In this document: positions 1 through 7,885 of the stretch, piece after piece | Layout of the letters: each line of letters begins with the position of its first letter | Position numbering within the stretch: position 1 is the first letter of the stretch | Position numbers and translations under genes: made by a program | Notes under the pieces: generated by a model | What the model was told of the DNA's origin: nothing | Databases searched by the model: none | The model's input: only the letters and a program-made list of their open reading frames with translations | Assembly (NCBI GenBank): GCA_036303105.1 | Contig: JAXJBF010000064.1 | Coordinates: 1 to 40,967 of the forward strand | DNA: 40,967 nt | Source of the DNA: UMGS1590 sp036303105 | GTDB lineage: Bacteria > Bacillota > Peptococcia > Peptococcales > Peptococcaceae | Direction of reading: 5' to 3'

Positions 1-702
1 GTACGCTTCGGCAACGCTGCCGGCGATGCAGGTGAGGGTGTCGCAGTCGCCGCCGAGAGAGACGGCGGTACGGATGACGTCCTCGAAATCCTCGCCTTCA
101 AGAAAAGCGGTGAGCGCCTCCGGCACCGTTTCCTGACAGCTTTCCACATGGTGGTAGTTCGGACGAATATCATCACAGCTGCGGCTCAGGTCGTAGCCAA
201 AGGTTTCGCTGACAAACTGGCGGATGGCCGCCTTATCGTTGCCCTGCCGCGCCAGAAAAATGGCAGCGGCAACAGCTTCTGCCCCTTTCAAGCCTTCCGA
301 ATGGTTGTGCGTGATGCTGGCGCTGAGACGGGCAAGGTGCCGCGCTTCCTCCAGCGTTTGCCCGAGCCAGCCTGCAGCAGCGACGCGCATGGCGGCACCA
401 TTGCCATAGCTGCCATAGGGCGCGGGCTGCTCAGCCCAAAGCCACTGACGAAACATGCCGCCATAGCCCGCATCGGGATAACGGCGGCCCCACTTCTGCA
501 GCGACTGCACCAGCGCCGCCTGCACCGTTTCATCCGGCGCGCCAAGCGTATCGAGCAGCGCCTCTGCCACAGCAATGGTCATCACAGAGTCATCGGTGAA
601 CACCGACTGCGGACCCAACAATGGAAAATCCTTCACCTTCGGGCTGCGGTCAAATTCATAAGGGGCACCAATCATATCACCTAAAATTGCACCGTACATC
701 AT
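1..702 (-). CDS. ADP-ribosylglycohydrolase family protein (3' part outside the window)
   Basis: The minus strand is open from the ATG at 702 to the window edge (234 codons, no stop), so the C-terminus is missing. The start reads MMYGAILGDMIGAPYEFDR, the usual opening of the ARH/DraG family. Family metal-site motifs are visible: FTDDSVMT near residue 35 and GGDCDTLTCIAGS near residue 220. Members remove ADP-ribose from proteins or hydrolyse related ADP-ribose compounds using two Mg ions; the substrate here is unknown. An AAGGAGG lies just upstream of the paired ATG codons (702 or 699). It follows the lipid kinase gene on the same strand after a 69-base gap, so the two may be cotranscribed. Confidence 0.9.
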   Translation of the reverse strand, partial: MMYGAILGDMIGAPYEFDRSPKVKDFPLLGPQSVFTDDSVMTIAVAEALLDTLGAPDETVQAALVQSLQKWGRRYPDAGYGGMFRQWLWAEQPAPYGSYGNGAAMRVAAAGWLGQTLEEARHLARLSASITHNHSEGLKGAEAVAAAIFLARQGNDKAAIRQFVSETFGYDLSRSCDDIRPNYHHVESCQETVPEALTAFLEGEDFEDVIRTAVSLGGDCDTLTCIAGSVAEAY

Positions 703-771
703 TCTTCCTCCTTGCTGATCGTTTGTTGCTGCCTTGATGATGGCAACATCGACAACGCCACACACCTTCCC

Positions 772-1701
772 TTACACCAGCACCCGCAGCGCCTTTGGCA
801 GCACCTCAAAGACGACGCGGCGGCTTTTTCCGGCGACTTCACCGTCGGCGTGGACGTACAGCGGTGCGTTAAGCTGAACGCTCACGCGCGATGCCGGAAG
901 CAGAGTAACGCCATTGGTGTGAATGTGTTTGCCGAGGGCAAGGCGCGGTAGCTTGGCAAGGACCTGACGGCTGCTGAGATTCTGCGCCAGGCAGACGGAG
1001 AAACAGCCATCCTCGGCGCTGGCGCCAGGCGCAATGGGCACGCCGCCGCCTTCCCAGGGAAAATTCATACAGGCAAGAAAAATGAGCGCGCGAAGATCAA
1101 CTGAATGTGAACCATAAGACGTTTCAAGCGTAACGGTGCCATCGGCAGTCTCAAGATTCCAGGGCGCAGAGAGCGTAATCATGGCGTAGCTGAGACTGCC
1201 CAAGCCTAGGCTATTGAGGCTGGTCTTGAGGCGTGAAGTATCCACCTTGGCGCAAACCCAAGCGTCCATGCCAATGCCGCCGCTGATGGCAAAGCGTCGC
1301 GGCGCATGACCATCGGCAGTAACCTGGCCGAGATCGATGCGGCGGCTGCCGTCCGAAGCAAGGGCGCGTGCCAAGGCCTGCTCAGGGCGGCGCGGCAGCC
1401 TCAGCCCACGCACAAAGTCGTTGCCGGAACCGATGGGCACCACGCCAAGCGCCGTGTGTGCCAAGTCATCAATGCCGTTCAGCACTTCGTTGACGGTACC
1501 ATCGCCGCCGACGACCACGATCTTTTTAAGATCACCATCGCCGACACTGGCAAGCCTCGCCAGTTCGGTGGCTTCCCCAGGCTGACGGGTGCTCCAGGCA
1601 CGAAAAGAGACCCCGTCCGCAATGAGCTGACGGCGCAGCCGACGCCATACACTGGCAGCACGGCCGCGACCGCTGGTTTCGTTAACAATAAAAGTGATCA
1701 T
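772..1701 (-). CDS. Diacylglycerol kinase-family lipid kinase (DagK/YegS/BmrU type)
   Basis: This 309-aa protein has the family length. The N-terminal nucleotide-binding part begins MITFIVNETSGRGRA. It has the diagnostic GGDGTVNEVLNG at residues 65-76 and PIGSGNDFVRGL at 89-100. A C-terminal beta-sandwich includes HADGE near residue 285. The family phosphorylates diacylglycerol or related lipids at the inner membrane face, recycling diacylglycerol into phospholipid synthesis. The ATG is preceded by AGGAGCG. It is first in a likely two-gene unit with the downstream ADP-ribosylglycohydrolase. The exact lipid substrate cannot be read from sequence. Confidence 0.9.
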   Translation of the reverse strand: MITFIVNETSGRGRAASVWRRLRRQLIADGVSFRAWSTRQPGEATELARLASVGDGDLKKIVVVGGDGTVNEVLNGIDDLAHTALGVVPIGSGNDFVRGLRLPRRPEQALARALASDGSRRIDLGQVTADGHAPRRFAISGGIGMDAWVCAKVDTSRLKTSLNSLGLGSLSYAMITLSAPWNLETADGTVTLETSYGSHSVDLRALIFLACMNFPWEGGGVPIAPGASAEDGCFSVCLAQNLSSRQVLAKLPRLALGKHIHTNGVTLLPASRVSVQLNAPLYVHADGEVAGKSRRVVFEVLPKALRVLV

Positions 1702-1724
1702 GACAAGCGCTCCTTTCTATTCGT

Positions 1725-1753
1725 ATCATAGCCAATCTAAAAGATATAATCAA
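1725..1753 (-). promoter_or_regulatory. Sigma-A promoter of the lipid kinase gene
   Basis: On the minus strand a TTGATT (1753-1748) is followed after exactly 17 bases by TATGAT (1730-1725), about 25 bases before the kinase start. It lies back to back with the promoter of the alcohol dehydrogenase gene on the other strand. Confidence 0.6.
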
Positions 1754-1761
1754 GCGCCTGC

Positions 1762-1790
1762 TTGCCAGTGGGTCGTGAAAGTTTTACAAT
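1762..1790 (+). promoter_or_regulatory. Sigma-A promoter of 4-hydroxybutyrate dehydrogenase
   Basis: TTGCCA at 1762-1767 and TACAAT at 1785-1790 are separated by 17 bases and lie about 32 bases before the start codon. Confidence 0.55.
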
Positions 1791-1822
1791 ACAAGTAATC
1801 AAACGCAAAAGGAGGCTCCTCC

Positions 1823-2935
1823 ATGAGTCAATTTGTCATGAAACCAACCCTGCACTGCCTTGATTCTGTAAAGCAGTTTGCAGAAACCTTTGCCATTGGC
1901 GAAGGCGATCTTCTTTTTACCAGCCATCATGTTTACAACGATTTCTTTGCTGCACTGGATCTGAAGTGCGATTTTATCTATCCAAAAGATTACGGCAAAG
2001 GTGAACCAACCGATGAAATGATTGAAGCCATGGACCGTGACATCACCAAAGATTACAAGCGCATCATCGGTGTCGGCGGCGGCAGCGTGCTTGATGTTGC
2101 AAAGTTCTTCGTGCTCGATCAGGCAACACCTGTGCTCGATCTCTACGACGGCAAGCGCCAGCCTAAGAAAGTGCGCACGCTCGTTCTGGCACCAACCACC
2201 TGCGGCACCGGCAGCGAAGTCACCAGTGTGGCAGCTTTGGCGCTGGTCAGCCGCAGCACCAAGGCCGGCTACGGCAACCCTGTCATGTTCCCAGACGACG
2301 CCGTGCTGATTCCTGAACTTTTGGAAAGCCTGCCAATGGAACCATTCTCCACCAGCGCCATCGACGCCCTCGTACACGCTGTTGAATCGGCTCTCTCACC
2401 AAAAGCTACGCCAATCGGCAAGCTGCTCAGCTACAAAGCCATCGACCTCATCCTCAATGGCTTCAAGACCATTGTCGCCGAAGGACCAGAAGCACGCAAG
2501 CCATTGCTTGAAGACTTCCTCTTTGCCAGCACCTATGCCGGGGTCGCTTTCAGCAACGCTGGCTGCGCTGCAGTCCACGCGCTGAGCTACCCACTCGGCG
2601 GCACCTTCCATGTGCCTCACGGCGAATCCAACTACGCCATGTTCACAGGCGTCATGCGCAACTACATGGAAATCCGCCAGGATGGCGAAATTGCCGTGCT
2701 GAATGCGCGCCTCGCTGAGATTCTCGAATGCGATGTGAACGATGTCTACGACAAGCTCGAAGACCTGCTCAACCACCTCGTTCAAAAGAAACCACTGCGT
2801 GACTACGGCATGAGCGAAGCACAGATCGCTGAATTTGCCGACGCTGTCTACAACGGTCAGCAGCGTCTCCTGGTCAACAACTTTGTGCCATTCGACCGCG
2901 ACCGCATCGAAAAAATTTACCGCGAACTGTATTAA
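1823..2935 (+). CDS. 4hbD: 4-hydroxybutyrate dehydrogenase (iron-containing alcohol dehydrogenase family)
   Basis: This 370-aa group III iron-containing alcohol dehydrogenase closely matches the Clostridium kluyveri 4-hydroxybutyrate dehydrogenase as I remember it, in length and over whole stretches. Examples are GEPTDEMIEAMDRDI, a C-terminal RKPLRDYGM-like segment (here KKPLRDYGM) and QQRLLVNNFVPF. The nucleotide loop is GGGSVLDVAK, followed by PTTCGTGSEVT. Metal-ligand regions are DALVHAVESALSP and FHVPHGESNY. It interconverts succinate semialdehyde and 4-hydroxybutyrate with NAD(H), a step in succinate or 4-aminobutyrate fermentation to butyrate. AAAAGGAGG precedes the start, and a strong terminator follows, so it appears monocistronic. 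Partner enzymes such as the CoA transferase or dehydratase are not in this window. Confidence 0.85.
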   Translation: MSQFVMKPTLHCLDSVKQFAETFAIGEGDLLFTSHHVYNDFFAALDLKCDFIYPKDYGKGEPTDEMIEAMDRDITKDYKRIIGVGGGSVLDVAKFFVLDQATPVLDLYDGKRQPKKVRTLVLAPTTCGTGSEVTSVAALALVSRSTKAGYGNPVMFPDDAVLIPELLESLPMEPFSTSAIDALVHAVESALSPKATPIGKLLSYKAIDLILNGFKTIVAEGPEARKPLLEDFLFASTYAGVAFSNAGCAAVHALSYPLGGTFHVPHGESNYAMFTGVMRNYMEIRQDGEIAVLNARLAEILECDVNDVYDKLEDLLNHLVQKKPLRDYGMSEAQIAEFADAVYNGQQRLLVNNFVPFDRDRIEKIYRELY

Positions 2936-2940
2936 ACAAC

Positions 2941-2977
2941 AATCGCCTCGGACGTTCTTGTCCGAGGCGATTTTTTA
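2941..2977 (+). terminator. Rho-independent terminator after 4hbD
   Basis: A perfect 13-base stem (AATCGCCTCGGAC paired with its complement at 2960-2972) around a 6-base loop is followed by a T run, starting 5 bases after the stop codon. Confidence 0.9.
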
Positions 2978-3090
2978 TCCTGCCTGACGCAGGTGGCAGG
3001 ACACACAGGTTGGGCAGCCTGTCCAGCGGTCTTCGACCACGCTGGCATCGTTGACAGCCAGAAGCACTGAGCAGAACGCAAAGCCAGCTA

Positions 3091-3137
3091 AAAAGAACGT
3101 GCTCTGGTGGCACAATACCATCAGAGCACGTTCTTTT
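3091..3137. terminator. Terminator of the cation efflux gene, symmetrical
   Basis: A perfect 16-base inverted repeat (AAAAGAACGTGCTCTG at 3091-3106 and its complement at 3122-3137) begins at the stop codon of the minus-strand cation efflux gene. A/T runs on both sides let it act in either direction. Confidence 0.8.
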
Positions 3138-4257
3138 AATCGCTCATATCAATGTCCAAATTGGTGTACACTGTCCAGCCGGGATAGCGTTTTTGCACAT
3201 CGTGCACGATGTGCTGCCGCAGTGACTCACGGTCTTTAATGTTAAACGATATGATGACGTCGAAATGAATGTGTTGTTCTTCAGCGTTGGCATAGAAGCC
3301 ATGCATCTGAATGACGCCTTTGTGGGCCATTACCAGTTTTCGCACTGTCTCGCGCATTTCTACCGAAGCTGGATTGGTTGTGTTGTACGCGTAAACACCC
3401 ACCGTCGTGATAACCACGCCATGTTTTTTCAATACCCGCTCCTGAATGCGGTGGCTCATGACGTCAATCTCTTCTGCGGTGGTTGTCTCAGGCACTTCCA
3501 CATGCACGGAGCCATAATAATTGCCTGGGCCATAGTCGTTGAGAAACAGATCATAGGCCCCCATGACACCCGGTTCTTCAGCAACTGTAGCTTTGATTGC
3601 CTTGGACAGCTTGCCGCTGACGCGTGCGCCCATCATGGCGTTAACAGCTTCGCCGATCATGCTGATGCCAGATTTCAGGATAAACAGCGCGATCACAATG
3701 CCAACCCACGCTTCTAAGCTGATGCCAGTTGCCATATAGAGCAATGCCGTTGCCAATACCGAGCTGGAAATAACAGCATCGTAGAGTGCATCCAAGCCAG
3801 AGCCTTCCAAGGCCCCAGATTCCACGGCTCTGCCCTGACGCCGCACATAGGTGCCAAGGAAAAGCTTGATGACGATAGCGCCAACCAAAACAATCAGCGT
3901 CACAATGCTATAGGATGCCGCCGCTGGATGAAGGATTTTTTTGACAGATTCCATCATGGCCGTAACACCAGCGTAAAGAATGATGACCGCCACCACCATG
4001 GTCGTCAAATATTCCATACGGCCATGACCGACGGGATGGCCTTTGTCTGGGGCACGATTGGCCAGTTTGGTCCCAATGATGGTGATAACACTTGAGAGCA
4101 CATCTGTCAGATTGTTAACAGCGTCGAGGATGATGGCGATGGATCCAGCTGCAAAGCCCACCAGCGCCTTAAAAATGACCAACACAACATTTGACAGAAT
4201 GCCTATGATGCTGGTGCGGACAATCACCCGTTCCCGTTCTATATCATTGCTACTCAC
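3136..4257 (-). CDS. Cation diffusion facilitator (CDF) family efflux protein
   Basis: This 373-aa protein has about six membrane segments in its first 215 residues, then a cytoplasmic domain. CDF hallmarks are DAVNNLTDVLSS in the second helix, holding the acidic metal-site residues, and HPVGHGRMEYL in the following loop. The family exports divalent metals such as Zn, Fe, Mn or Co in exchange for protons, but the metal here is not predictable. The C-terminal part is longer than in FieF/ZitB, with a second ferredoxin-like segment (MHGFYANAEEQHIHFDVIISF). The frame has no nearby ATG. The start is taken as GTG at 4257, preceded by AAGGAGG at a long spacing of about 10 bases. A TATAAT at 4295-4290 on the minus strand could be its -10 element. 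Confidence 0.88.
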   Translation of the reverse strand: MSSNDIERERVIVRTSIIGILSNVVLVIFKALVGFAAGSIAIILDAVNNLTDVLSSVITIIGTKLANRAPDKGHPVGHGRMEYLTTMVVAVIILYAGVTAMMESVKKILHPAAASYSIVTLIVLVGAIVIKLFLGTYVRRQGRAVESGALEGSGLDALYDAVISSSVLATALLYMATGISLEAWVGIVIALFILKSGISMIGEAVNAMMGARVSGKLSKAIKATVAEEPGVMGAYDLFLNDYGPGNYYGSVHVEVPETTTAEEIDVMSHRIQERVLKKHGVVITTVGVYAYNTTNPASVEMRETVRKLVMAHKGVIQMHGFYANAEEQHIHFDVIISFNIKDRESLRQHIVHDVQKRYPGWTVYTNLDIDMSD

Positions 4258-4439
4258 AATCGATGCGCCTCCTTCTTTTCATTGTTCCTATTATAACGCA
4301 AACGCTCTCTTGCATCAAAAAAGAATCACGTTCAAAAAAATTTTTATATCGGACATTGAAAAATCATTATATCTGATGGCTTAGCGGCATGTTATAGTGA
4401 AGACAATGAGAACATCATTTTTGGGGGAGGAAACACATC

Positions 4440-5333
4440 ATGTCGATTTTGCAAACGCGCTGGCGGCGTGTTGGAATGTCGCGTCAGTCAGCCAATCTGC
4501 TGTTGCTTTTGGTAGCAATGTCTTGGGGCTTATCGTATGTCTTATTAAAAATGGGCGCAGCCAAACTGCCGCCGTTTGAAGTACTGGCACTGCGTTTCAC
4601 CTTTGCCTCGATTGCTTGTGTGGCTGTTTTCTGGCGACGCCTGCTTCATACTTCTCGACGCGCCGTGCTTTATGGCATGGTACTGGGCACGCTTATGTTT
4701 GCCTGCAGCAGCGCCATCATCTTTGGCGAGCTCACCACCGATGCCTCAACGGCAAGCTTTCTCACCAGCGCCGCCATCGTCTTTGTGCCTGTGATGCAGG
4801 CCATTCGCAAACGACGCTTGCCCGAACGTCCAGTCATCATCGGCACCCTCTGCGCCACGATTGGCATCGCCATGCTCTCTCTCAAAGGAAGCCTGGTCAT
4901 CTCGGCTGGCGCCAGCCTTTGCATTCTCAGCGCCCTGCTCTACGCCACCCACACCATCATCACCAGCGACATGGTGCGCCAGGAAGACGCTCTTTTGCTC
5001 GGTGTCATCCAACAATTAACCATGGCTGGCTGGGGCTGGATCACTACCCTTGTTTTTACCACGCCAATGCTGCCGCAAAACACGCATGTATGGATCATTT
5101 TAGTGGCACTGGGCCTGCTCTGCGGTGCCATCCCATTTGTCGTTCAACCATTTGCACAAAGCTTCACGACACCAGAGCACACTGCGCTCATTTTATCCAT
5201 GGAACCTGTTTTCGGTGCTTTCTTTGCTGTACTCATTCTTTCCGAATCAATGAGCGGACAAGCCATCTGCGGCGCGCTGCTGGTGCTGGCGAGCGTGCTG
5301 CTGACCACTTACCGCCGGCCGAAACGTCAATAA
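4440..5333 (+). CDS. DMT-superfamily transporter (two EamA domains)
   Basis: This 297-aa protein shows about ten hydrophobic segments and the repeated EamA fold. The first copy opens MSWGLSYVLLKMGAAKLPPFEVLALRF-like (broken here as MSWGLSYVLLKM and FEVLALRFTFA). The second copy ends with EPVFGAFFAVLILSE, a typical EamA signature. Members export amino acids, metabolites or drugs; the substrate is unknown. GGGGGAGG lies 8 bases ahead of the ATG. It stands alone, divergent from the CDF gene and closed by a terminator. Confidence 0.88.
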   Translation: MSILQTRWRRVGMSRQSANLLLLLVAMSWGLSYVLLKMGAAKLPPFEVLALRFTFASIACVAVFWRRLLHTSRRAVLYGMVLGTLMFACSSAIIFGELTTDASTASFLTSAAIVFVPVMQAIRKRRLPERPVIIGTLCATIGIAMLSLKGSLVISAGASLCILSALLYATHTIITSDMVRQEDALLLGVIQQLTMAGWGWITTLVFTTPMLPQNTHVWIILVALGLLCGAIPFVVQPFAQSFTTPEHTALILSMEPVFGAFFAVLILSESMSGQAICGALLVLASVLLTTYRRPKRQ

Positions 5334-5342
5334 TCCGATAAG

Positions 5343-5385
5343 AAATGCCCAGGCAATGACAAACCAATCATTGCCTGGGCATTTT
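5343..5385. terminator. Bidirectional terminator between convergent genes
   Basis: A perfect 17-base inverted repeat (starting AAATGCCCAGGC at 5343 and closing at 5384) around an 8-base loop is flanked by A and T runs. It lies between the convergent EamA and acetyltransferase genes and can serve both. Confidence 0.85.
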
Positions 5386-5393
5386 ACACATAT

Positions 5394-5834
5394 TTATAAT
5401 TTGATGGAAAAATAAACATCGTTGTCTTGTTCCTGAAAACCCAACTGTTGATAAAACACAAAAGCCCCTGCATCACGCCGTGTACGCAAACCGGCTTCAT
5501 TGATGCCCATCGTCCGGCATCTTGCCAATACCTGCGTCATCAACATTTTTCCCAGGCCGCGCCCCTGATGATCACGACAAACAGCCACATCTTCAATGAT
5601 GTATTCGACGCGATTGTGCCAATGGCGCACATGCCCCATCACCACTGCAACCAGCCTTTGTTCCTCAAAAAAGCCAAAAGCCAGCGCACCAATGCCATCC
5701 ATGCCTTCATGCACATACTGCAAAAGCCGCGCATCATCGTGCCAATCCTCCTGCCACGGCGGCCCTGAAAAAGCATCGCGAATGACTGCACCAATTTGTA
5801 CACTGTCGGCCATTGTCAAACGTTGTACGGCCAT
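5394..5834 (-). CDS. GNAT-family N-acetyltransferase
   Basis: This 146-aa protein has a GNAT fold. The acetyl-CoA-binding motif A is EDVAVCRDHQGRGLGKMLM (Q/RxxGxG/A as QGRGLG), and the C-terminal strand is FYQQLGFQEQDNDVYF. The start is set at the ATG at 5834, which has AGGAGG 8 bases upstream. The GTG at 5843 would sit directly against that site. The substrate is unknown. The protein has some general resemblance to small-molecule acetyltransferases, but nothing specific enough to call a resistance enzyme. Confidence 0.82.
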   Translation of the reverse strand: MAVQRLTMADSVQIGAVIRDAFSGPPWQEDWHDDARLLQYVHEGMDGIGALAFGFFEEQRLVAVVMGHVRHWHNRVEYIIEDVAVCRDHQGRGLGKMLMTQVLARCRTMGINEAGLRTRRDAGAFVFYQQLGFQEQDNDVYFSIKL

Positions 5835-6028
5835 TGTCCGCACCTCCTATTGTTTTTTTCAGTGTACCATAGGTTCACGCTTTGTCAACACAGTTGCCCC
5901 CTATGATCCCTATGGCTCAACCTATCACAAAGCTAGACGTCAACACGTAAACATGCTATACTATGTATATGAAAATGACGAAATAGTCCGTCAACTACGG
6001 ACCTGCACCAATTTGGGAGGGAAAAACA

Positions 6029-6541
6029 ATGGCTGTATTAGTAAAAGACGTAATGATAAAAGATGTCGTCACTATTAGCGACAAAGCAACCATTGGCGAA
6101 GCAGTAGAAATATTCGCTACAAAAGAAATCGGCTGCTTACCAATGGTTGATGAAAACGGTGCGTTGACTGCGTTTCTGTCTGATGGTGACATTGTATACT
6201 ATGTAGTCAGCAATGTGCGTCTCGCCGAAACGGAAAGTAAAAACTACAGATACCGCTATCCAAAAGAAATTTGCACCAATTATTTCACCATGCTCCTGCA
6301 AAAATGTGTAGGCAAGCCTGCTTACAATGCTGCCACCCATCGTGTAGTCACCGTGGCTGAAACAGACACTGTACGCAGAACAGCTGAAATCATGCAGAAA
6401 AAGCATTTAAAACATCTGCCTGTGCTTGACGAAAACGGCAAACTCATCGGACTTATTACCCGCAACGACATCATCAATGGTTTATTCAGAGATTATCTTG
6501 AAGATCCAGATGCTCCATGCATTGAAGGATACGACTATTGA
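6029..6541 (+). CDS. CBS-domain pair protein
   Basis: This 170-aa protein consists almost wholly of two CBS domains: residues 5-60 (VKDVMIKDVVTISDKATIGE...LPMVDENG) and 105-160 (VVTVAETDTVRRTAEIM...LPVLDENGKLIGLITRND). Such stand-alone pairs usually bind adenine nucleotides or S-adenosyl compounds and act as energy sensors. A tyrosine-rich insert, residues 65-95, separates the domains. No effector domain is fused. GGGAGG precedes the ATG and a terminator follows the stop, so it is a single-gene unit. The partner protein is unknown. Confidence 0.85.
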   Translation: MAVLVKDVMIKDVVTISDKATIGEAVEIFATKEIGCLPMVDENGALTAFLSDGDIVYYVVSNVRLAETESKNYRYRYPKEICTNYFTMLLQKCVGKPAYNAATHRVVTVAETDTVRRTAEIMQKKHLKHLPVLDENGKLIGLITRNDIINGLFRDYLEDPDAPCIEGYDY

Positions 6542-6562
6542 TGACTCATCACACTTGATCCC

Positions 6563-6616
6563 AAAACGCCCTGCGGCGTCCTTTACTCAAAGGTACGCAC
6601 CGCAGGGCGTTTTTTT
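6563..6616 (+). terminator. Terminator of the CBS-domain gene
   Basis: A 14-base stem (AAAACGCCCTGCGG at 6563-6576, complement at 6600-6613) with a 23-base loop is followed by a seven-T run. Confidence 0.85.
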
Positions 6617-6620
6617 GCTG

Positions 6621-6655
6621 CAAAAAATAACGGCTGCCAAACACAATGGCAGCCG
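6621..6655 (-). terminator. Terminator of the perR-rbr operon
   Basis: On the minus strand, CGGCTGCC and GGCAGCCG (8-base stem, 9-base loop, 6655-6631) are followed by TTATTTTTTG. It lies 23 bases after the rubrerythrin stop. Confidence 0.8.
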
Positions 6656-6678
6656 CAAGGGAGGCAATATTCAATAAC

Positions 6679-7338
6679 TCAATAATTTTCACTGTGCACT
6701 TCAAAGAAACTCTGTGGGTGTGCACAGGTTGGGCAAACTTCTGGTGCGTTGGTGCCTACAACAATGTGACCACAATTGCGGCATTCCCATACCTTCACGT
6801 CGCTCTTGGCAAACACTTCTGCCATTTCTACATTGTGAAGCAATGCGCGGTAGCGTTCTTCGTGATGCTTTTCGATGGCACCCACGAGACGGAACTTTTC
6901 AGCCAATTCCGGGAAGCCTTCTTCGTCAGCGGTCTGTGCAAAGCCTTCATACATATCGGTCCATTCGTAGTTTTCGCCTTCAGCAGCAGCACGCAGATTT
7001 TCGGCCGTGTCACCGATGCCGTTGAGCTCTTTGAACCAGAGTTTCGCGTGTTCTTTTTCGTTTTCAGCAGTTTTCAGGAAGAGGGCTGCGATCTGTTCAT
7101 AGCCTTCCTTTTTAGCGACGGATGAAAAATAGGTGTATTTATTGCGTGCCTGTGATTCACCAGCAAAAGCTGCTTCAAGGTTCTTCTCGGTCTGGGTGCC
7201 AGCATATTTATTGGCTTTTGGAGCGTCCGCAACAACTTCCAATTTATCGCCGCGTGCGTTACAAATTGGGCAAACTGGTTCTACACCATCTTCTACCTGA
7301 AATTCAGCACCGCATACTTTGCATTTATAAGTTTTCAT
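6679..7338 (-). CDS. rbr: Rubrerythrin with rubredoxin-like domains at both ends
   Basis: This 219-aa protein is a cytoplasmic peroxide reductase of anaerobes. Domain order: an N-terminal rubredoxin-like zinc/iron ribbon (residues 1-40, CKVCG and CPICN), then a ferritin-like four-helix diiron domain (about 50-175) with the ExxH-type ligand pairs FAGESQARNKY and AENEKEHAKLW and, later, AIEKHHEERY. A C-terminal rubredoxin domain follows (WECRNCGHIV...CPTCAHP, about 182-215). Classical rubrerythrin has only the C-terminal rubredoxin, and 'reverse' rubrerythrin only the N-terminal one. The start at 7338 is fixed by AAAGGAG 7 bases or so upstream and by the MKTYKC opening. It lies 34 bases behind perR and so is probably under PerR control. 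Confidence 0.93.
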   Translation of the reverse strand: MKTYKCKVCGAEFQVEDGVEPVCPICNARGDKLEVVADAPKANKYAGTQTEKNLEAAFAGESQARNKYTYFSSVAKKEGYEQIAALFLKTAENEKEHAKLWFKELNGIGDTAENLRAAAEGENYEWTDMYEGFAQTADEEGFPELAEKFRLVGAIEKHHEERYRALLHNVEMAEVFAKSDVKVWECRNCGHIVVGTNAPEVCPTCAHPQSFFEVHSENY

Positions 7339-7372
7339 GATCCTTTTCTCCTTTTCATATAAACCGTATGTA

Positions 7373-7753
7373 TTATTGGGGTGTATCGTCTCCAGCTGCT
7401 TGCCGGCATGCTGGACACACATAATAAACTTTCAGATCGTAGGATACAATGTCTTCTCCCAACTGTGCCCGCAGTGGCGCGGTTAAATCCTCAAAAGATA
7501 CATCCGCCAACCGTCCGCAGCGCTGGCAGATCAAATGATCGTGCCGCTGAATGCGGTCGTAACGGTCCCTCGTGCCAGCGAAAGACAGCTTTCGGATCAA
7601 TCCTTCCTCGCACAGTTTTTTGAGATTGTTATACACAGTGGCCTGCGAAACAGCAGGATATTGTTCTTTCAACGCCGCCAACACCTGTTCGGCGGTCAAA
7701 TGATCGCGAGAATGATCAACGATCTCGTAAATGGCTTTTTCATACTTGGTCAT
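7373..7753 (-). CDS. perR: Fur-family regulator, PerR-like
   Basis: This 126-aa protein has a winged helix with the ATVYNNLKKL recognition helix and a C-terminal metal-binding dimer domain. Structural zinc Cys pairs are CQRCG and CPACR. The regulatory metal ligands of Bacillus PerR can all be matched: His in DHLTAEQ, Asp in RYDRIQ, two His in RHDHLIC, and Asp in CGRLADV. Asp rather than Glu at the last site is the PerR-type, peroxide-sensitive pattern. The N-terminus is about 18 residues shorter than in Bacillus. The ATG at 7753 follows AAGGTGG. The gene carries two PerR-box-like repeats on its own promoter and precedes rubrerythrin, so autoregulation and a peroxide-defence role are likely. 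Confidence 0.87.
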   Translation of the reverse strand: MTKYEKAIYEIVDHSRDHLTAEQVLAALKEQYPAVSQATVYNNLKKLCEEGLIRKLSFAGTRDRYDRIQRHDHLICQRCGRLADVSFEDLTAPLRAQLGEDIVSYDLKVYYVCPACRQAAGDDTPQ

Positions 7754-7771
7754 AGCTACCACCTTATTTTT

Positions 7772-7819
7772 TTAGAACTGTTCTAAATTTATTATAATGA
7801 TTCTAATTTATTTTGTCAA
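7772..7819 (-). promoter_or_regulatory. perR-rbr promoter with two PerR boxes
   Basis: On the minus strand TTGACA (7819-7814), a 17-base spacer and TATAAT (7796-7791) form a consensus sigma-A promoter. Two 7-1-7 inverted repeats overlie it. TTATAATGATTCTAA (7792-7806) covers the -10 and differs from the Bacillus PerR box TTATAATNATTATAA by one base. TTAGAACTGTTCTAA (7772-7786) is a perfect palindrome just downstream. Their starts are 20 bases apart, two helical turns, which fits two repressor dimers on one face of the DNA. Confidence 0.85.
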
Positions 7820-7839
7820 GCGCTCTTTTTATTTTTTTC

Positions 7840-7870
7840 AAAAAAACAAGCAAGCCCTCTCAGCTTGCCT
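7840..7870 (-). terminator. Terminator of the five-gene minus-strand operon
   Basis: On the minus strand a GCAAGC stem with a 7-base loop (7868-7850) is followed by TTGTTTTTTT. It lies 18 bases beyond the acetyltransferase stop. Confidence 0.75.
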
Positions 7871-7885
7871 GTGATAACCTTATTG

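Noticed and set aside
148..684. Plus-strand open frame of 178 codons
   Set aside because: It is the shadow of the minus-strand ADP-ribosylglycohydrolase, whose protein shows conserved motifs. The plus frame has none.
4616..5341. His/Arg-rich plus-strand frame of 241 codons
   Set aside because: It is an alternate frame inside the EamA transporter gene with biased, low-complexity composition.
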